Of a stretch of DNA of 64,000 bases, positions 32,428 to 45,505 are shown one piece after another. Location of the stretch: positions 1-64,000 of the forward strand of contig LNAC01000275.1 of NCBI GenBank assembly GCA_002007465.1, given 5' to 3'. How positions within the stretch are numbered: the first letter of the stretch is position 1; each line of letters starts with the position of its first letter. The notes under the pieces were generated by a model. It ran no database searches, was not told where the DNA came from, and worked only from the letters and a program-made list of their open reading frames with translations. Made by a program: the position numbers and the translations under genes. Origin of the DNA: Ailurus styani (Eukaryota > Chordata > Mammalia > Carnivora > Ailuridae).

Positions 32428-35367
32428 GAGACTGAATTATTGTTTCTGAATTCCCTCATATAAATGTCATGGAAAACAAAACAAACAAAAACAACTCCAA
32501 AGCCAAATAATTCAAATGCTAAGTTATATCTGGCTTTGTTACTTTATTTGTTTTTAGGCACAGCCCTGAAGAGAATGCGTACTCTCTGACCGCAGGTCTC
32601 TGTCCTATGCATCATTATATCCCTCAGGCTTTCTCAGTATCTGGCTTATTGTGGATAGATAAGAAAGTTTGAAAAGTGAGTGAAAAATTGGCTTCTAGTT
32701 AGAATACCTTAGAAACTACCTGATTTCTGTCTCAACTGTACAAGTTTCACATCTAGCACACACCACCACCAAAGCAGTTGTTAGGAAGGGTGTCTTAGAA
32801 TGGAAAAGCAAGCTGGAAGTCTTTAAGTTAGAAATATGAACTTTTCCTTTTTGTTTCTTCTACAAATTCTCTAAGGATTTATAAAGTTTACCTATACAAT
32901 CTACCTCATATAATGACTTCTAGATGCTATTTAGAAATTGGCCAGTTGTGCCAGATAAAAATCATCTGAGCTCATAATGCAAATCAGTCATCAAAAATGT
33001 ATAATAGAGACTCAGAATTTATATAAATTCTACTAAGCACTTATTTTATATGAAAGAGGAATACATTCCACAGCACATACATAATTAAATGTAAATGTAT
33101 GCTGAAAAAGCTCATAATCATGAAAAATACATATCCTGATGGACTACTTTTATTTGGCAACCTTTTCCTTCCAATATCTGTCTTAATATTCAAGAATAGA
33201 TTAGAAATTATATCTACAGTCCCAACTCTTTCTGTGAAATATGTATAAGAGTAGGTATAGATAATTTATTTTCCTTCAGCTGTCCATAGAAATGGATAAT
33301 GGCATCTTTCTGAAAACTTACTGAAGCCATTAGGTCTCTTCTAACCTTTAACAATACCTTCATGGACTTTAATATCATCAGGTAATACAACTGTTATGCA
33401 CTATTATTTGAAGGTGCTCATCCCATTTCGCTAGCATCTTTTATGTTGTTGTAACATTTACACAAAGTATCAGTACATATGGCTTTATTGTTTGACTTAA
33501 ATTCTTTAGTGACAACACTTTCAAAAGAATAAGAGTTTTTACTATTTAAATAAATTGATGGTGAAAACTCTTTTGTACATTTTGTTCAATTTTTGTATAA
33601 TTCTAAAGCTACTCTAAGAAATAAAATCAATTAGTTAAAAAATAAAATAAGTTGATGTAGAAAAGATTTTTGAGAGTATTACTTAAGCTGGAAGAGAATT
33701 GGGAGGAGAATAGTTTAATAAACTCGGAATTAATTATTTCACAGGGCACGCTAACAACCTTTTATCCTCCCTAAGTATAGGACAAGGAAAAAGACTTAAA
33801 CTGCCGTAAGAGAGAAATACCTTGTATAAAAGAAACATTCTAATGATTGGAGTTTGTTCATAGTATCGAAGCAGATTGCTAGCTGAAACTTCCAGAATTC
33901 CATATCCTTGAGAGTTTAAAGAAATATGCAGGTAATCAATTGTCTAGTATAGCTTAGCTTAATCTTGCCTAGAGGCTAGGAGATAAATTAATCAAAACCA
34001 GGGAAGCTGATCCAGCCTCCTGTGGCTATGATCCTATATTTCCTAAATTGAATTGCTTAGCCCATTAGAAAATGAGGGCTTTAAGAATTTAAGGTCACAC
34101 ATCTAATTCTTATTTTAACCTGTTAGTTTCCATTTCTTCTGAGATCATAGACTCCTCTCTTAACCTTGACAATTTATCTTGCAACTTTCACCCATTGGCA
34201 AAACAAGATAATCCAAGTGGCCAAGCAGTCAATCATCCCCACAGGTCTCTAGAAGATGGCTCATGAGAGCTGGGCTCTCAACACCAAAGGAAGATGCAAA
34301 GAAGAGGTGGCTCATTACAATTTTTGATTGTAAAAACACAGAAAGGCTAAAGTTAGCCTATCAAATTCTGATTCACTTTATCAAGAAAAGACAGAAACTT
34401 CAGAGGCTTGTTCTCTTTTCTCCCTCAGTGTCTTACGCTGAGTGATTTTGAATTTTCCTTCACTCCTGATAAGTAAGAAACTTCTCAACTGTATTAACTG
34501 AATCTACCAAAATATTTTGTTTTGAAAAATAAACAATTAAGAAAAAAATAATGCATTTCCATTTATTTTTGAATAATAGTCTCCTTAAACACTGGCTGTA
34601 AGAAAATGAAAACATATGAACTGGTTAATATTATAAATAATACAATAAATCCCCACTGTGTAAGATAATGCAAAATCTATATTTCATGAAGTCACTGTAA
34701 TTCAAATACATAAATCTCTTATATTAAAAAATAACTTATAAAACGTGGGATGATGTCTATCAGCGCGTAGTTGGCATCTTCTACTCAGATGCTAATTGTG
34801 ATCTATTAATCATCATTTGGGTAGATGTGGCCATACACTGATTGTTTTATTTTGTTGATAAAATAAAAATTTACCTCAGGAATGACTTGCTGATTAGAAA
34901 AACTGAATTCTTTTAAGCTTGGGACTTAGAAAATCAATAATTAGAAAGATAAATGTTTAGGGTCTTAATGAAAAGCAAGTATAATAAAATCCTCTCTAAG
35001 ATCCTGAGGCATCGTCTAAATTTATAGAAGTGGTAACTAAGCGTTCCAAGACTGAGGAGACTAAGGAGAGCCTAAAAACCTGGTTCAATGCCTTGAAATA
35101 TTTGCCTCTTTACAGTGATAAATGAGTTTTAATCAATTTGACTGTAGAAATAGAACCAGAAGGAGCATTATTCTAAGTGATATCAATAATCAAGGAAGAA
35201 AATCGTGATATTAAGTGCTCACCATCGTTCTCAGTAGTCCCTTGAGATGAACTCAAGATAGGAACAGAAAGAACTTGATTATAACATACAAGTTTGCCCA
35301 TATTTATTTACAAAATTGTCTCAAAGTATAGTTTATTTTTGGAGAAAACTTGTCTCCTTGAAATAAG
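32428..35367. other. No gene; long repeat-poor stretch
   Basis: About 2.9 kb with only a doubtful L2 3' scrap at 32560-32650. No exon or RNA gene is recognised. Confidence 0.4.
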
Positions 35368-35454
35368 AGTGCCTAAAATTCATCTGCAGAACCTGACCTA
35401 ATGTTTTATGGAGCCATAGGTTAATTATGTTAATGTGAATAACTAATTGATTAA
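35368..35454 (+). repeat. 87-bp inverted repeat, left arm
   Basis: Begins AGTGCCTAAAATTCATCTGC and ends 'aactaattgattaa'. Its reverse complement lies at 38243-38329 with a single mismatch (T at 35440 against C in the other arm). I do not recognise it as any interspersed repeat family. Confidence 0.93.
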
Positions 35455-35630
35455 TCCCCTATATTGTTGAATATAACAAGTTACCTTTTTATGATATCCT
35501 TGATATACATATAATCACATAAAATAATATATTATAACAATGAATTTCAGTCTATACTTTATATGTCCCAAGTGTCTAACTTAAGAATATATATTTATAC
35601 ATATCACTTTCCTTTTGAGAATTTTTTTTT

Positions 35631-35809
35631 TAAAGATTTTATTTTATTTATTTCACAGAGGGAGAGAGATCACAAGGAGGCAGATAGAGAGGGGGGAAGC
35701 AGGCTCCCTGCTGAGCAGAGAGCCCGATGCGGGCCTTGATCCCAGGGCCCTGAGATCATGACCTGAGCCGAAAGCAGAGGCTTTAACCCACTGAGCCACC
35801 CAGGCGCCC
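35631..35809 (-). mobile_element. Young SINEC, antisense
   Basis: 'taaagattttattttattta' to 'gagccacccaggcgccc'. Flanks agaatttttttt (35619) and agaattttttt (35811) form the target duplication. Confidence 0.96.
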
Positions 35810-35819
35810 AAGAATTTTT

Positions 35820-38242
35820 TTAAATGTCAATATTTACCTGCAAGAGTTCATCAATAACATATAATCAATGTGTATAGACAAATAATTTCCTAAGAATTTG
35901 AATGAAAAAATATTTTAAATTATGCTTATAAAATATCAAACAATGTGGAGTTTGGATTGGCACCAGTAAATAGCACAGACTATTTCCCTATTTCCATAGC
36001 CCTTCTCTATAGATTTTCTCACCAGACTCTATGTCAGTTCGAAGTTTCAGCATACTGACTGCCTCTAGGCAGCCTGTGAATAGAAACGAAAAAATTCTCA
36101 AAACTTTGGTCACCGTAGGCCTTTGGTCCGGTTTTGCCTCCAAGTCACATAGTGCAAGAGACATTAAATTATAATGTGATCACTAGTAATGTTTCTGAAG
36201 TTCCAGTTTAGATTTTTCACAGCCATTTATTGTTTTATGAGGATAATGTTAATCTTAATGCATTGTGTATCATACAAAGTCCTGCTATAATGGGGTTTGT
36301 ATATTCTTACTATAATAGCTTCTTGGAAATCTACTCAATCATTTGTATTTGTAAAGAAAGTAAAGACTTCAGACATTATATACATATATATATATATATA
36401 CATACATACATACACAAACACATACATATGAGAGAAAATAAACATTTAAATTGAATATATTAAAATAACTACTTTTTATTTATATATAACACCATGTATC
36501 AGAATCCATATGAAAATTAGAGACATGTCCTATATTAATCAGCTCAATGCAATTATAAATAGACTTAATTGGCGTTGGGATTTAAAGCTTACTTACTAGC
36601 GTGTAACTAATTAATAGAATTTTCAGCTCATTCAGCATGTGACTTCTTCAACGATAAGCTGAAGTTCTGAAAATAAATATTTAAAATGACTATGCATATG
36701 ATTTTTAAATTACTCTCCCTGTTTTTGGAGAAATTAGGGAACTATGCATGGTACCTGAGGCTCTGATATGAAGCAAAATAAGGATGTAATATGATCGAAA
36801 AAAATGATCACAGGTTAAAATACCGATACAAAAAACAATTGCTACAAGTGAACTTTTACACTACTAAAACTGTTCAGAATGTAACTAAAGATTAATTTTT
36901 AGAAAACTTTTCCAAAAAGTTACATGAAAAAAATGCTATTTTGAAAAGTTTATTTTGATTCCCAATGCTGTGTTGGTTTTCAATAAATACCATTGGAATT
37001 CTATTTTTTATTATAATGATCCTCCCTGCTAACTGATAGAGCTGATTGTTATCATTATACTTTAATCAATTTCCATGTTTTTTATTCTTTACATTTTAAA
37101 TAGTAACTTATGTTTGAAAGTTCTGTAGTCTTATCCTCTCTACCTCTTCTCAGAAAGATGACGCTTTATTTCAAATAGCTCTTTTTACTCTAAACTTTCT
37201 TCATTATCTTCCCAAACCTTAAACCAGACCTAAACATCTTTCAGTTTCCTGGCATGATTGGCTGTTCTTCTTGTGCTCCAATTCCCTGCAGCGACTATGG
37301 TCTGAATTTGCATTCTAATTCTCAATTACACATGTTCCTCGAATACACCTATAAACTTCTACTTCTTGGCAATGTTCCATAATTGCCAGATTACTGGACA
37401 GGAATATTGTGACTCTACAGCAACATTCTGAAATCATGGTTTTAAGATTTAGGTAGATTTTTTTGGTGTTTTTAGTATCTAATCTATCCTCAGTATAGTC
37501 GCCTTCCCTACACCCTACAATTCCCTGATTATCTTGCATTTCTCCATCATCTCTTACCCCACATTCACCAAAGATAATCAGTTATCTTCAGCTAAAATGC
37601 TTCAGGCACCACCTTTTTTTAGGACTTAGTGTCATTTAATGATACATTTTTCCTCTATATAATCAAAATAATTATTAATATATTGGCTGAAAGCCTCAGA
37701 GAGAAACTTGGGCCATAGTCTGAAGTTTGTTTTTTTTATTAAAAAAACTATTTTGGATTTAGAAATAACCTATTTTCCACACATAAAGAAAATACCCTTT
37801 TATGTTCTAGATTATACCGAACACAGGCTCTAGTGTGTACGTTAAGCAGAATCCAACTACTTATAAAATCTAAGGATATTTCAGGGTGATTCAAGCAAAC
37901 AATTTTCAGTTCTGCTAATTAGAGATTTGTGTCAGTATTGCATTTGACCTTTGTACTTTTTTTTTATCAGTAGAGCCCTAAGCAGAAATTTCTTTAATTT
38001 ACTTGATATGTGTTCAAATCCACCCCTTCCCCAACTTCAAGGGCCTAAAACAAGTTTTGAATGAATCAATAATCAAATTCATGTATTTGCAATGTAAAAT
38101 TCCTATGTTCAGTTAAGACATTCCATGTACAGATTTCTAGTCTATGTTCCCATTGCATGTGTGTTTTATTTTCTCCATGCCCAGTAGTCATTTTGTATCA
38201 ATTTAATAAATAATATAAATAATATTTAGGAAATATTTTTAT
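35820..38242. other. No gene; long repeat-poor stretch
   Basis: Holds a TA/CATA microsatellite at 36379-36425. 36540-36700 has a cluster of TAATTR motifs in less repetitive sequence. No exon or assignable repeat is seen. Confidence 0.4.
36379..36425. repeat. (TA)n(CATA)n microsatellite
   Basis: Alternating TA, then CATA units, then 'cacaaacacatacat'. Confidence 0.9.
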
Positions 38243-38329
38243 TTAATCAATTAGTTGTTCACATTAACATAATTAACCTATGGCTCCATAAAACATTAGG
38301 TCAGGTTCTGCAGATGAATTTTAGGCACT
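38243..38329 (-). repeat. 87-bp inverted repeat, right arm
   Basis: Reverse complement of 35368-35454, 86 of 87 positions identical. Beyond the arms the flanks differ completely: on the minus strand this arm continues 'ataaaaatatttc', while the left arm continues 'tcccctatatt'. Confidence 0.93.
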
Positions 38330-38379
38330 GATTTTCCTTTTGGTGCCCCCTAGGAGGCACTCTGCTGACAAAGGAAAAA

Positions 38380-38525
38380 AGCAGACTGGAGGTCAGGAGA
38401 TACACGTTTTGTTTTGTTTTTTGCTTTGTTTTGTTTTGTTTTCTAGGTCTGCCACTAACAGAGTTACTTTGGACAAATCATTGGACCCTGTAGTTTACAA
38501 AGTCATAAATTCAGAGGATAAACTG
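38380..38525 (+). mobile_element. MIR with (TTTTG)n insertion
   Basis: 'agactggaggtcaggagata' and, after a TTTTG-rich stretch (38408-38444), 'ctgccactaacagagttact' and 'tggacaaatcattgg' follow MIR order. Confidence 0.7.
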
Positions 38526-38531
38526 TTTAGT

Positions 38532-38566
38532 TTTAGTTCTTAGTGGCTATTTAGTTCTTAGTGGCT
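38532..38566. repeat. 17-bp tandem duplication
   Basis: TTTAGTTCTTAGTGGCT occurs at 38532-38548 and 38550-38566 with one base between. Confidence 0.95.
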
Positions 38567-38584
38567 GTGGAAGATTTTATTTTC

Positions 38585-39090
38585 CAAAAATAGTTGCAAC
38601 AATATCTCCCATCAACCTGCTCTTCTATAACATGGTCTCCACATTCCCCTCAAAAGGTGGAGTCTAGGCTCTCTCTCCTTGAATCTGGGTGGGCCTGAGA
38701 CTTGTTATCAGTAGAAGTTGCAGAAGTAACAGTAACATCTGAGGCCTGGTGAGAAAAGGCTGTGTGATTCAGGGTTGGTTTCCTGAAACACTTGAGCTGG
38801 AGCCCTGAGCTATCCTATAAGCTCTTCCAGTCCTAAGTCCATTATGGTTTAAAGAAGCCCAAGCTAGATCACAGAGGAAGATCATGCAGAGAATACCAGC
38901 CAACCTCGACTGCCCCCACTCCCATTGTTCAGCTTTGGCCAATCTAAGAGTCCAGACACTTGAGAAACCCTAAGTTAGAGTCATCCAACAAAGTCCTTCT
39001 TGAATTCCAGAGCCACAGAAAATATGAAATATAATAGAATAATTTTTGTTTTAAACTTCTACATTTTGGAATGATTTTTATACAGCAGAT
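38585..39090 (+). mobile_element. MaLR LTR (MLT1-like)
   Basis: 'gaatctgggtgggcctgaga' (38680), 'agaagcccaagctagatcac' (38854), 'ttgttttaaacttctacatt' (39047) and 'ttatacagcaga' follow MLT1 LTR order. Old and without clear ends. Confidence 0.7.
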
Positions 39091-39416
39091 GTATTCATGA
39101 GGTAAAGAAAACCATTTTGTGCCACAAACTTTCTTTATTCTTCAAAATATATAAAATCCAATCTTTTTAGTTGACTATGTAAATGTTTTTGATATGTATA
39201 TATGATAAGCTAAGTGCCTTAAATTGTTTGAGGGAAACATGCTATAATAATCATCTTGTTTATGAGATCATGGGTTCTTTGAGAAATAGAATATATATTT
39301 TAGTTTAATTAGGTGCAATTTCTAACACAGCATCATGAGAGATGAACCTTTGAATTATAACTTAAAATATCATTTCCAAGGGCTACAGACTGGGTGTGTA
39401 TAATCTGATTTCTACT
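39091..39416. other. No gene recognised
   Basis: AT-rich unique sequence. Confidence 0.4.
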
Positions 39417-39431
39417 CCTTTTGTAACTTTC

Positions 39432-39618
39432 TTTTTTTTTTAAAGATTTTATTTATTATTTATTTGACAGAGAGAGATTACAAGTAGGCAGAGAGGCAGG
39501 CAGAGAGAGGAGGAAGTAGGCTCCCTGCTGAGAAGGGAGCCCCATGCGGGCCTCGATCCCAGGACCCTGAGATCATGACCTGAGCCGAAGGTAGAGGCTT
39601 TAACCCACTGAGCCACCC
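39432..39618 (-). mobile_element. SINEC, antisense, 5'-truncated with target-site duplication
   Basis: Young subfamily body, but the head stops at 'gagccaccc', lacking the final ~10 bases (CAGGCGCCCC). CCTTTTGTAACTTTC flanks it exactly at 39417-39431 and 39619-39633. The truncation therefore happened during insertion. Confidence 0.96.
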
Positions 39619-39869
39619 CCTTTTGTAACTTTCAATCCAGACCTCCAGAATCTTTACCAGTGAAATCTCTAGAAAGAATTTCATTATGTATCTTAGAAGA
39701 GTCATGAGCTAAGTATAACTGAGATGATCTATTCTCATCATGCTCCCTCCCAAAAAAATCTAAATAGAGTCCTCTGAGATCCAGTACTTTTATTTTTTTA
39801 TATATTGCATTAGTGGGGCTCTCTTATATATTAATTATCTCCTGAGGATACAACTGTCATATTTATGAA

Positions 39870-39955
39870 TGAATTCTTCCTGCTTAACAAATATCTTCCT
39901 GCTAGTAGATGTTCAATAGATGTTTGTTGACTGAATACAAGCCTGTAAGAAGCAA
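39870..39955 (+). mobile_element. L2 3' end
   Basis: 'tagtagatgttcaatagatg' and 'tttgttgactgaata' match the L2 terminal segment. Confidence 0.6.
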
Positions 39956-40599
39956 TGATTCATTAGGGTGTGACTTTAACAATGAATCACACAGAATATA
40001 TAGCTATTAAATTTTGGTCAAGAGGATGCAATAAGTTGGTTTGAGACACTAACTTCAACTAATGCGAACCCAATGTCTGTCTGCAAGCACTGGGCTGGGG
40101 ATAGGATATGGGAGAACAGACACATTTTCATAAACCAGAACTGAAATAAGACAGCATCGTATCTCAGGACAATAGTTCCAAAATGCTGTTTAAACAGCTA
40201 GTTTTGAATAGAAGGCTCAGAAGACCAGGCAAAACAATTGGTATTGAATAGATTAGCAGAGGAGAAAAAGAAAGGGTGCATGAGAGATCACATTAGAAAT
40301 GAATCTAGAAAACTCAAATTCCAGAATATTTGAACATTTTTAATATTAAAATAGACAGCCAACAAAACATACAGATGTTAAACAAGTATACAGTCTTATA
40401 TAAAAAGAAATCCATAAGAAATCATAGAAATAAAATTTATAGTCATAAAAAAGTAGACAGTATACTCTAGACTAGATATAAGTTGATATTAAGGAATTCA
40501 TCCAGAACACAGCAAAAAAAAATGTAATAAGATCTAAAAATATTGAGAGGTACAAATACATCTAACAATAGTGTCAGAAATAAGTTAGAGGAAATTTCA
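39956..40599. other. No gene recognised
   Basis: A-rich unique sequence. Confidence 0.4.
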
Positions 40600-41020
40600 T
40601 TGACTCTGAAACTCACTGATTGAGTACCTACTCTATTCTAAACACTTGATATAACAATGAAAAAGCTGAGAAAAAAATCCTCATTAGATTTGAATTTTAG
40701 GATGATAAGGAGGTAAACAAATGAACAAATAAATATATAAGGTGCAGAAGTAATTGATGCTGTGAAAAAAATTAAAGCAAGGTAGGAGAGCAGAAGTGAG
40801 AGAAGACTGCTGTTTGAGAAGATGGTCAGAGAATGACTGTCTGATACGGTGGAATTTCTGGAGAGACTGAAACACCTTGATGATGTAAACCCTGCAAATA
40901 CCTGGGAGAAGACTCTTCTGAAAACATAGAATCACGAAAGGCAAAAGGTATGAGGCAAGAATAGTTTGGGTATATTGGAGAATAATAAAGGGGTCTTTAT
41001 GGCACAGAAACAATATTTGA
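40600..41020 (-). mobile_element. L2 LINE, antisense
   Basis: 'gattgagtacctactctatt' (40618), 'aggaggtaaacaaatgaaca' (40708), 'acctgggagaagactcttct' (40900) and 'ggcaaaaggtatgaggcaag' (40939) are in reverse-L2 order. Confidence 0.7.
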
Positions 41021-41769
41021 AGAAATTATAAATAAGAATTTCCAGAATTGAAGAAAATCAGGAGACCACAGACATAGTGCCCTCTGAAGTCAAAGAAGTA
41101 TAACTTCACACCTAGACACACTGTGTGAAACTGAAGGACTTGAGCAATAAAAAGGAAAATCCTAAAAGTTATCAGAGAGAAAATTCAGACTGATTATCCT
41201 CAGTGAAGTATCAGATAAAGGCCAGGACCCAAAGCAGAACTATTTTGAATGTGATGATGGGAAAACTACAACCTAGATTTTATAAAAATGAAAACACATT
41301 TTTTTATTCAATAGTGAAGACAAATTATTTTTCAGCAAAAAAGTTAGGATTTGTTTACCAGCCACTGATGTACGCTAAAGACAGAAGGGGAAGGAAGAGG
41401 AGGAAATAATAAGATATTGGAAATGATAATACATGTAGCAACTGTCAACAAATTCAATTAACTAATTCTGAAAAAAAGTTTATATGAAAATATTAAGACT
41501 AAAACTATTGACAGTAACATGTTAGAAAGTTATATCACATTATGATTTTCATTATATTTAGCAGGAAAATAAAAATAATGAATGAGAAAAGCAGTTAAAC
41601 ATTTTATTAAAAGTTTAAACTGGTACACATGAAGTATATGAGCATTTATAGTAGTAGTAGTAATAGTAAAAAGTTTGATGAAAAGATTTAACTTATCTTA
41701 AATGTTGTTGATTTAAGGCCTTCTAAATATGTATTATTTGGGGAGAAGTAGCTGTAGGTATGATATTAG
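41021..41769. other. No gene; short TAG-repeat at 41648-41665
   Basis: A-rich unique sequence with (TAG)n-like text. No assignable repeat is seen. Confidence 0.4.
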
Positions 41770-42060
41770 TTAGAAGAGGACTAGCTATATTACAGTAACA
41801 ACTAGACCCTCATGTCAGTGGTCTGGCCCAATAAAAGCTTATTTTTTACTCACTAGATGTCTGCTATGATAGGGGCTCTTTTTGGTAGCTTTCCTTCAAT
41901 GATGATTCAACAATTCAGTCTACATTGATTTTACACCTCAACCATCTTGAAATTTGCTTCCAGTCACAAGGTCAGGAGAACTCAAGGTCAGGAAAATTTG
42001 AACTGAAAAACACATACAAACAGATTCTCTGGAATACATCTAAGGCAATGAGTCAAGTAA
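41770..42060 (-). mobile_element. Old LTR-like repeat (family uncertain)
   Basis: 'cagtggtctggcccaataaa' and 'gcttattttttactcacta' resemble the reverse complement of an ancient mammalian LTR 3' end. I cannot name the family. Confidence 0.4.
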
Positions 42061-42298
42061 ATAAGAACTAATTATAGGAGTGCATTTGTTGGACACAGAG
42101 CAAGTCCATAGAATGACACTGCCCTTGAAATATATGAATGAGGAAGACACAGAATTCAGTAATGTGCATCCTTAGCCATAACTATAAAATGAAATTGCTA
42201 ACAATTTTTAAGTTAATTTTTTCATATGTAGAGTCTTGATTACAATGAAATATAACCACACTATCTACCAATAATCTTTATTAATAGTACTTAGTCAT

Positions 42299-42489
42299 GG
42301 GGTGCCTGGGTGGCTCAGTGGGTTAAAGCCTCTGCCTTTGTCTCAAGTCATGATCTCAGGGTCCTGGGATTGAGCCCCGCATCAGGCTTCCTGCTCAGCA
42401 GGGAGCCTGCTTCCTCCTCTCTCTCTGTCTGCCTCTCTGCCTAACTGTAATCTCTCTCTGTCAAATAAATAAATAAAATCTTAAAAAAA
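42299..42489 (+). mobile_element. Young SINEC with 16-bp perfect target-site duplication
   Basis: Full-length GGTTAAAGC subfamily with an (AAATA)n tail. AATAGTACTTAGTCAT stands at 42283-42298 and 42490-42505. Confidence 0.97.
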
Positions 42490-42505
42490 ATAGTACTTAG
42501 TCATT

Positions 42506-42722
42506 ATGGTTACTTAAGATTTTTGGCATAAGTTCATTTTTGTGCCATGGAAATAGAGATGAAAGTAAAAGAACTCTCAGTTCTTCTAATATTTGTTCCC
42601 TTTTGCTTATAATATTTTTCAAATTTTTGAAATTGATAACATACTCCAGTTTTGCAGTGATTTTTGTTTTTCTTTCTATAGCACAGTATCCCTAAGTTTG
42701 TTCAGGTGCTAAAGCCTGAAAA

Positions 42723-42758
<36 letters not shown>

Positions 42759-43730
42759 CAAAATAGATTCACACAAGTCTTGGGAAATATTTATTCATGA
42801 TGTTATAATCTATACTGCAACTTGTCATATGAATATGCATTTAAAGTGAAACATGTTTCAGGTAATGTTTAAATATTTTTATTAAACTGTACTCATTTGA
42901 TATGCTAAAATAATAGTGCTCTATGTACCCACTGGACAAAAAAAAATTTATTTTTTTGATGGTAAAGGTAGTTTGAAACCAGACTTCTCTTTTAATGTGC
43001 TATATCATATTTTTCCAACCTAATAAACTGGGGCAAACCATCAAAATGATAAATTAAAATCTAGGAGAATCACACAATCTATTTAAGAGAAAAGATGGCA
43101 AAAATCCCTTTGATTTAGACTCTGCTAATCTTTCTCAGCTTTAATATTTTGCCACTTATATATATTTCTTTCCAGAGAAGTCTTACATCTTTGTTGTATT
43201 GCAAAACTAAATGGCATTGTTTTCTAATTTATAGAAGGTTCATGAATTAATAACAATAAGACAGATTTTAACTTCTGTTTTCTTCCATTTATAGATATTA
43301 AAATGAGCCATTTTTTCAATGTGACTAAGATTAGGAAACTGAGTAATTAACTAGAGAATTCGTGAAGTCATTAATTTCATTCTTTTCTGCTCTCAGTATT
43401 TAACATAAAATACATTAAAATGGAATTTATATTTATTTAAGAGCAAGTAAGAATTGGTGTCTCTTAGTGCCAGCCTTAGATAGACTTAAAGATGGCATAG
43501 TTTGTCTTTAGGCCTTTCAGATTCCTAGTTTTCCACAATATTACCCCTCAGCATGGTTTCTACTTTTTTAGCAAAAATTGCTAAAAAATAGGGTCTAAGT
43601 AGACAGATGTTTATTTCTGCCTGCCAAAATTTTAGGAATAAAACATGGATAAAATAAAGAATGCCTTTCATTTACTTATTGTTTCCCTTAAAAATCTGGG
43701 GAATGACAATCAAATAATCATCTTTTTTTT
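42506..43730. other. No gene; (TG)n inside
   Basis: Unique AT-rich sequence with a dinucleotide repeat at 42724-42756. Confidence 0.4.
42724..42756. repeat. (TG)16 microsatellite
   Basis: Pure TG run of 33 bases. Confidence 0.97.
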
Positions 43731-43988
43731 TTAAGTTTTTATTTTAGTCATTCAGTGCTCATTACAACATGTGTGCTCCTTAATCCCCATCACCTATTTC
43801 ACTCATCCCCCACCCACCTCCCTTCTGGTAACCATCAGTTTGTTCTCTATAGTTAAGAGTCTGTTTATTGATTTCTCTCTCTCCCTCTTGTTTTACCCCC
43901 TTTCCTCATTTGTTTTGTTTCTCAAATTCCAAGTATGAGTGAAATCATATGGTGTTTTCTTTCTTTAACTGACTTAATTCACTTAGCA

Positions 43989-44095
43989 TTTTATTTATTT
44001 CCTTAAGTGATCTCTGCAAACAATGTAGGGCTCCAATTCACAAGCCTAAAATCAGGAGCCACATGCTCTACTGACTGAGACCCCCAGGTGCCCCT
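43989..44095 (-). mobile_element. Old SINEC inside the L1
   Basis: 'ccttaagtgatctctgcaaa' to 'gagacccccaggtgcccc'. The subfamily with 'ctccaattcacaagcct' is old. Flanks acttagcatt (43980) and acttaacatt (44101) are the target duplication, which copies L1 sequence. Confidence 0.9.
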
Positions 44096-45474
44096 ATTTG
44101 ACTTAACATTATACGATCTAGCTCCATCCATCCATATCATTGCAAATGGCAAGATGTGATTCTTTTTTTACAACAAAATATATTTCTTTGTATATATACC
44201 ACATCTTCTTTATCCATTCATCAATTGATCAACACTTGGGCTACTTCCATATCTTGGTTATTATAAATAATGCTGCTATACACTTAAGGGTGCGTGTACC
44301 TCTTTGAATTAGTGTTCTTGTATTCTTTGGGTAAATACCCAGGAGTAAAATTCCCTGGATTATGGGGTCGTTCTATTTTTAAGTTTTTGAGGACTCTCCA
44401 TGCTGTTTTCCAGAGCGGCTGCATCAGTCTGCATTCCCACCAACAGTGCACGAGTGTTCCTTTTTCTCCAGTCCTTGCCAGCACATGTTGTGTCTTGTGT
44501 TGTTGATTTCAACCATTCTGACAAGTATGAAATGATATCTCTTTGTAGTTTTGATTTTCATTTCCCTGATGATAGGTAAGGAGAGGATAGGATGATGAGC
44601 ATCTTTTCATGTGTCTTTTAGTCATCTGGATGTCTTCTTTGGAGAAATGTTTATTCATGTCTTCTGCCTTTTTTTAAATTGGATTATTTGTTTTTTGGGG
44701 TGTTGAGTTTTATAAGTTTTCTATATATTTGGGATAGTAACGCTTTATCAGATGTATCATTTGCAAATATCTTCTCCCATTCCATAGGTTGCCTTTTAAT
44801 TTTGTTGATTTTTATGTATGTGTGCATAAGTTTTTTACTTTCATGCTGTCCCAATAATTCGTTTTTGCTTTTGTTTCCCTTGCCTTTGGGAACCTATCTA
44901 GTAAAAGTTGCTACAGCCAGTGTGAGAGAAATTATTGCCTGTGTTCTTCCCTGGGATTTTTATGGTTCCAGGTCTCACATTTAGGTTTTTAATCCATTTG
45001 AATTTATTTTTGTATATGGTGTAAGAAAGTGACCCAGTTTCATTCTTTTGCATATTGCTGTTCAGTTTTCTGAACACCATTTGTTGAAGAGTCTTTCTCA
45101 CTGGCTATTCTTTCCTGCTTTGTTGAAGATTAAATGGCCACATAATTGTGGGTTTATTCATTGACCTATGTGTCTGTTACTGCCAGTGCCATACTGTTTG
45201 ATCACTACAGCTTTATAATATAAGTTGAAGTCCAGAATTGTGATGTCCCAGCTTTATTTTTCCAAGATTGCTTTTGCTATTTGAAGTTTTCTGTGGTTCC
45301 TTACAAATTTTGGTATTGTTTGTTCTAGTTCTGTGAAAAATGCTGTTGGTATTTTGAAAGGGATTGCATTAAGGTAGTATAGACATTTTAACAATATTTA
45401 TTTTTCCAATCCATGAACATGAAATGTCTTTCCATTTCTTTGTGTTATCTTCAATTTCTTTCATTAGTGTTTTT

Positions 45475-45505
<31 letters not shown>

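Noticed and set aside
41770..42060. Assignment to a named LTR family
   Set aside because: The match is to a remembered general pattern only, so it was kept as family-uncertain.
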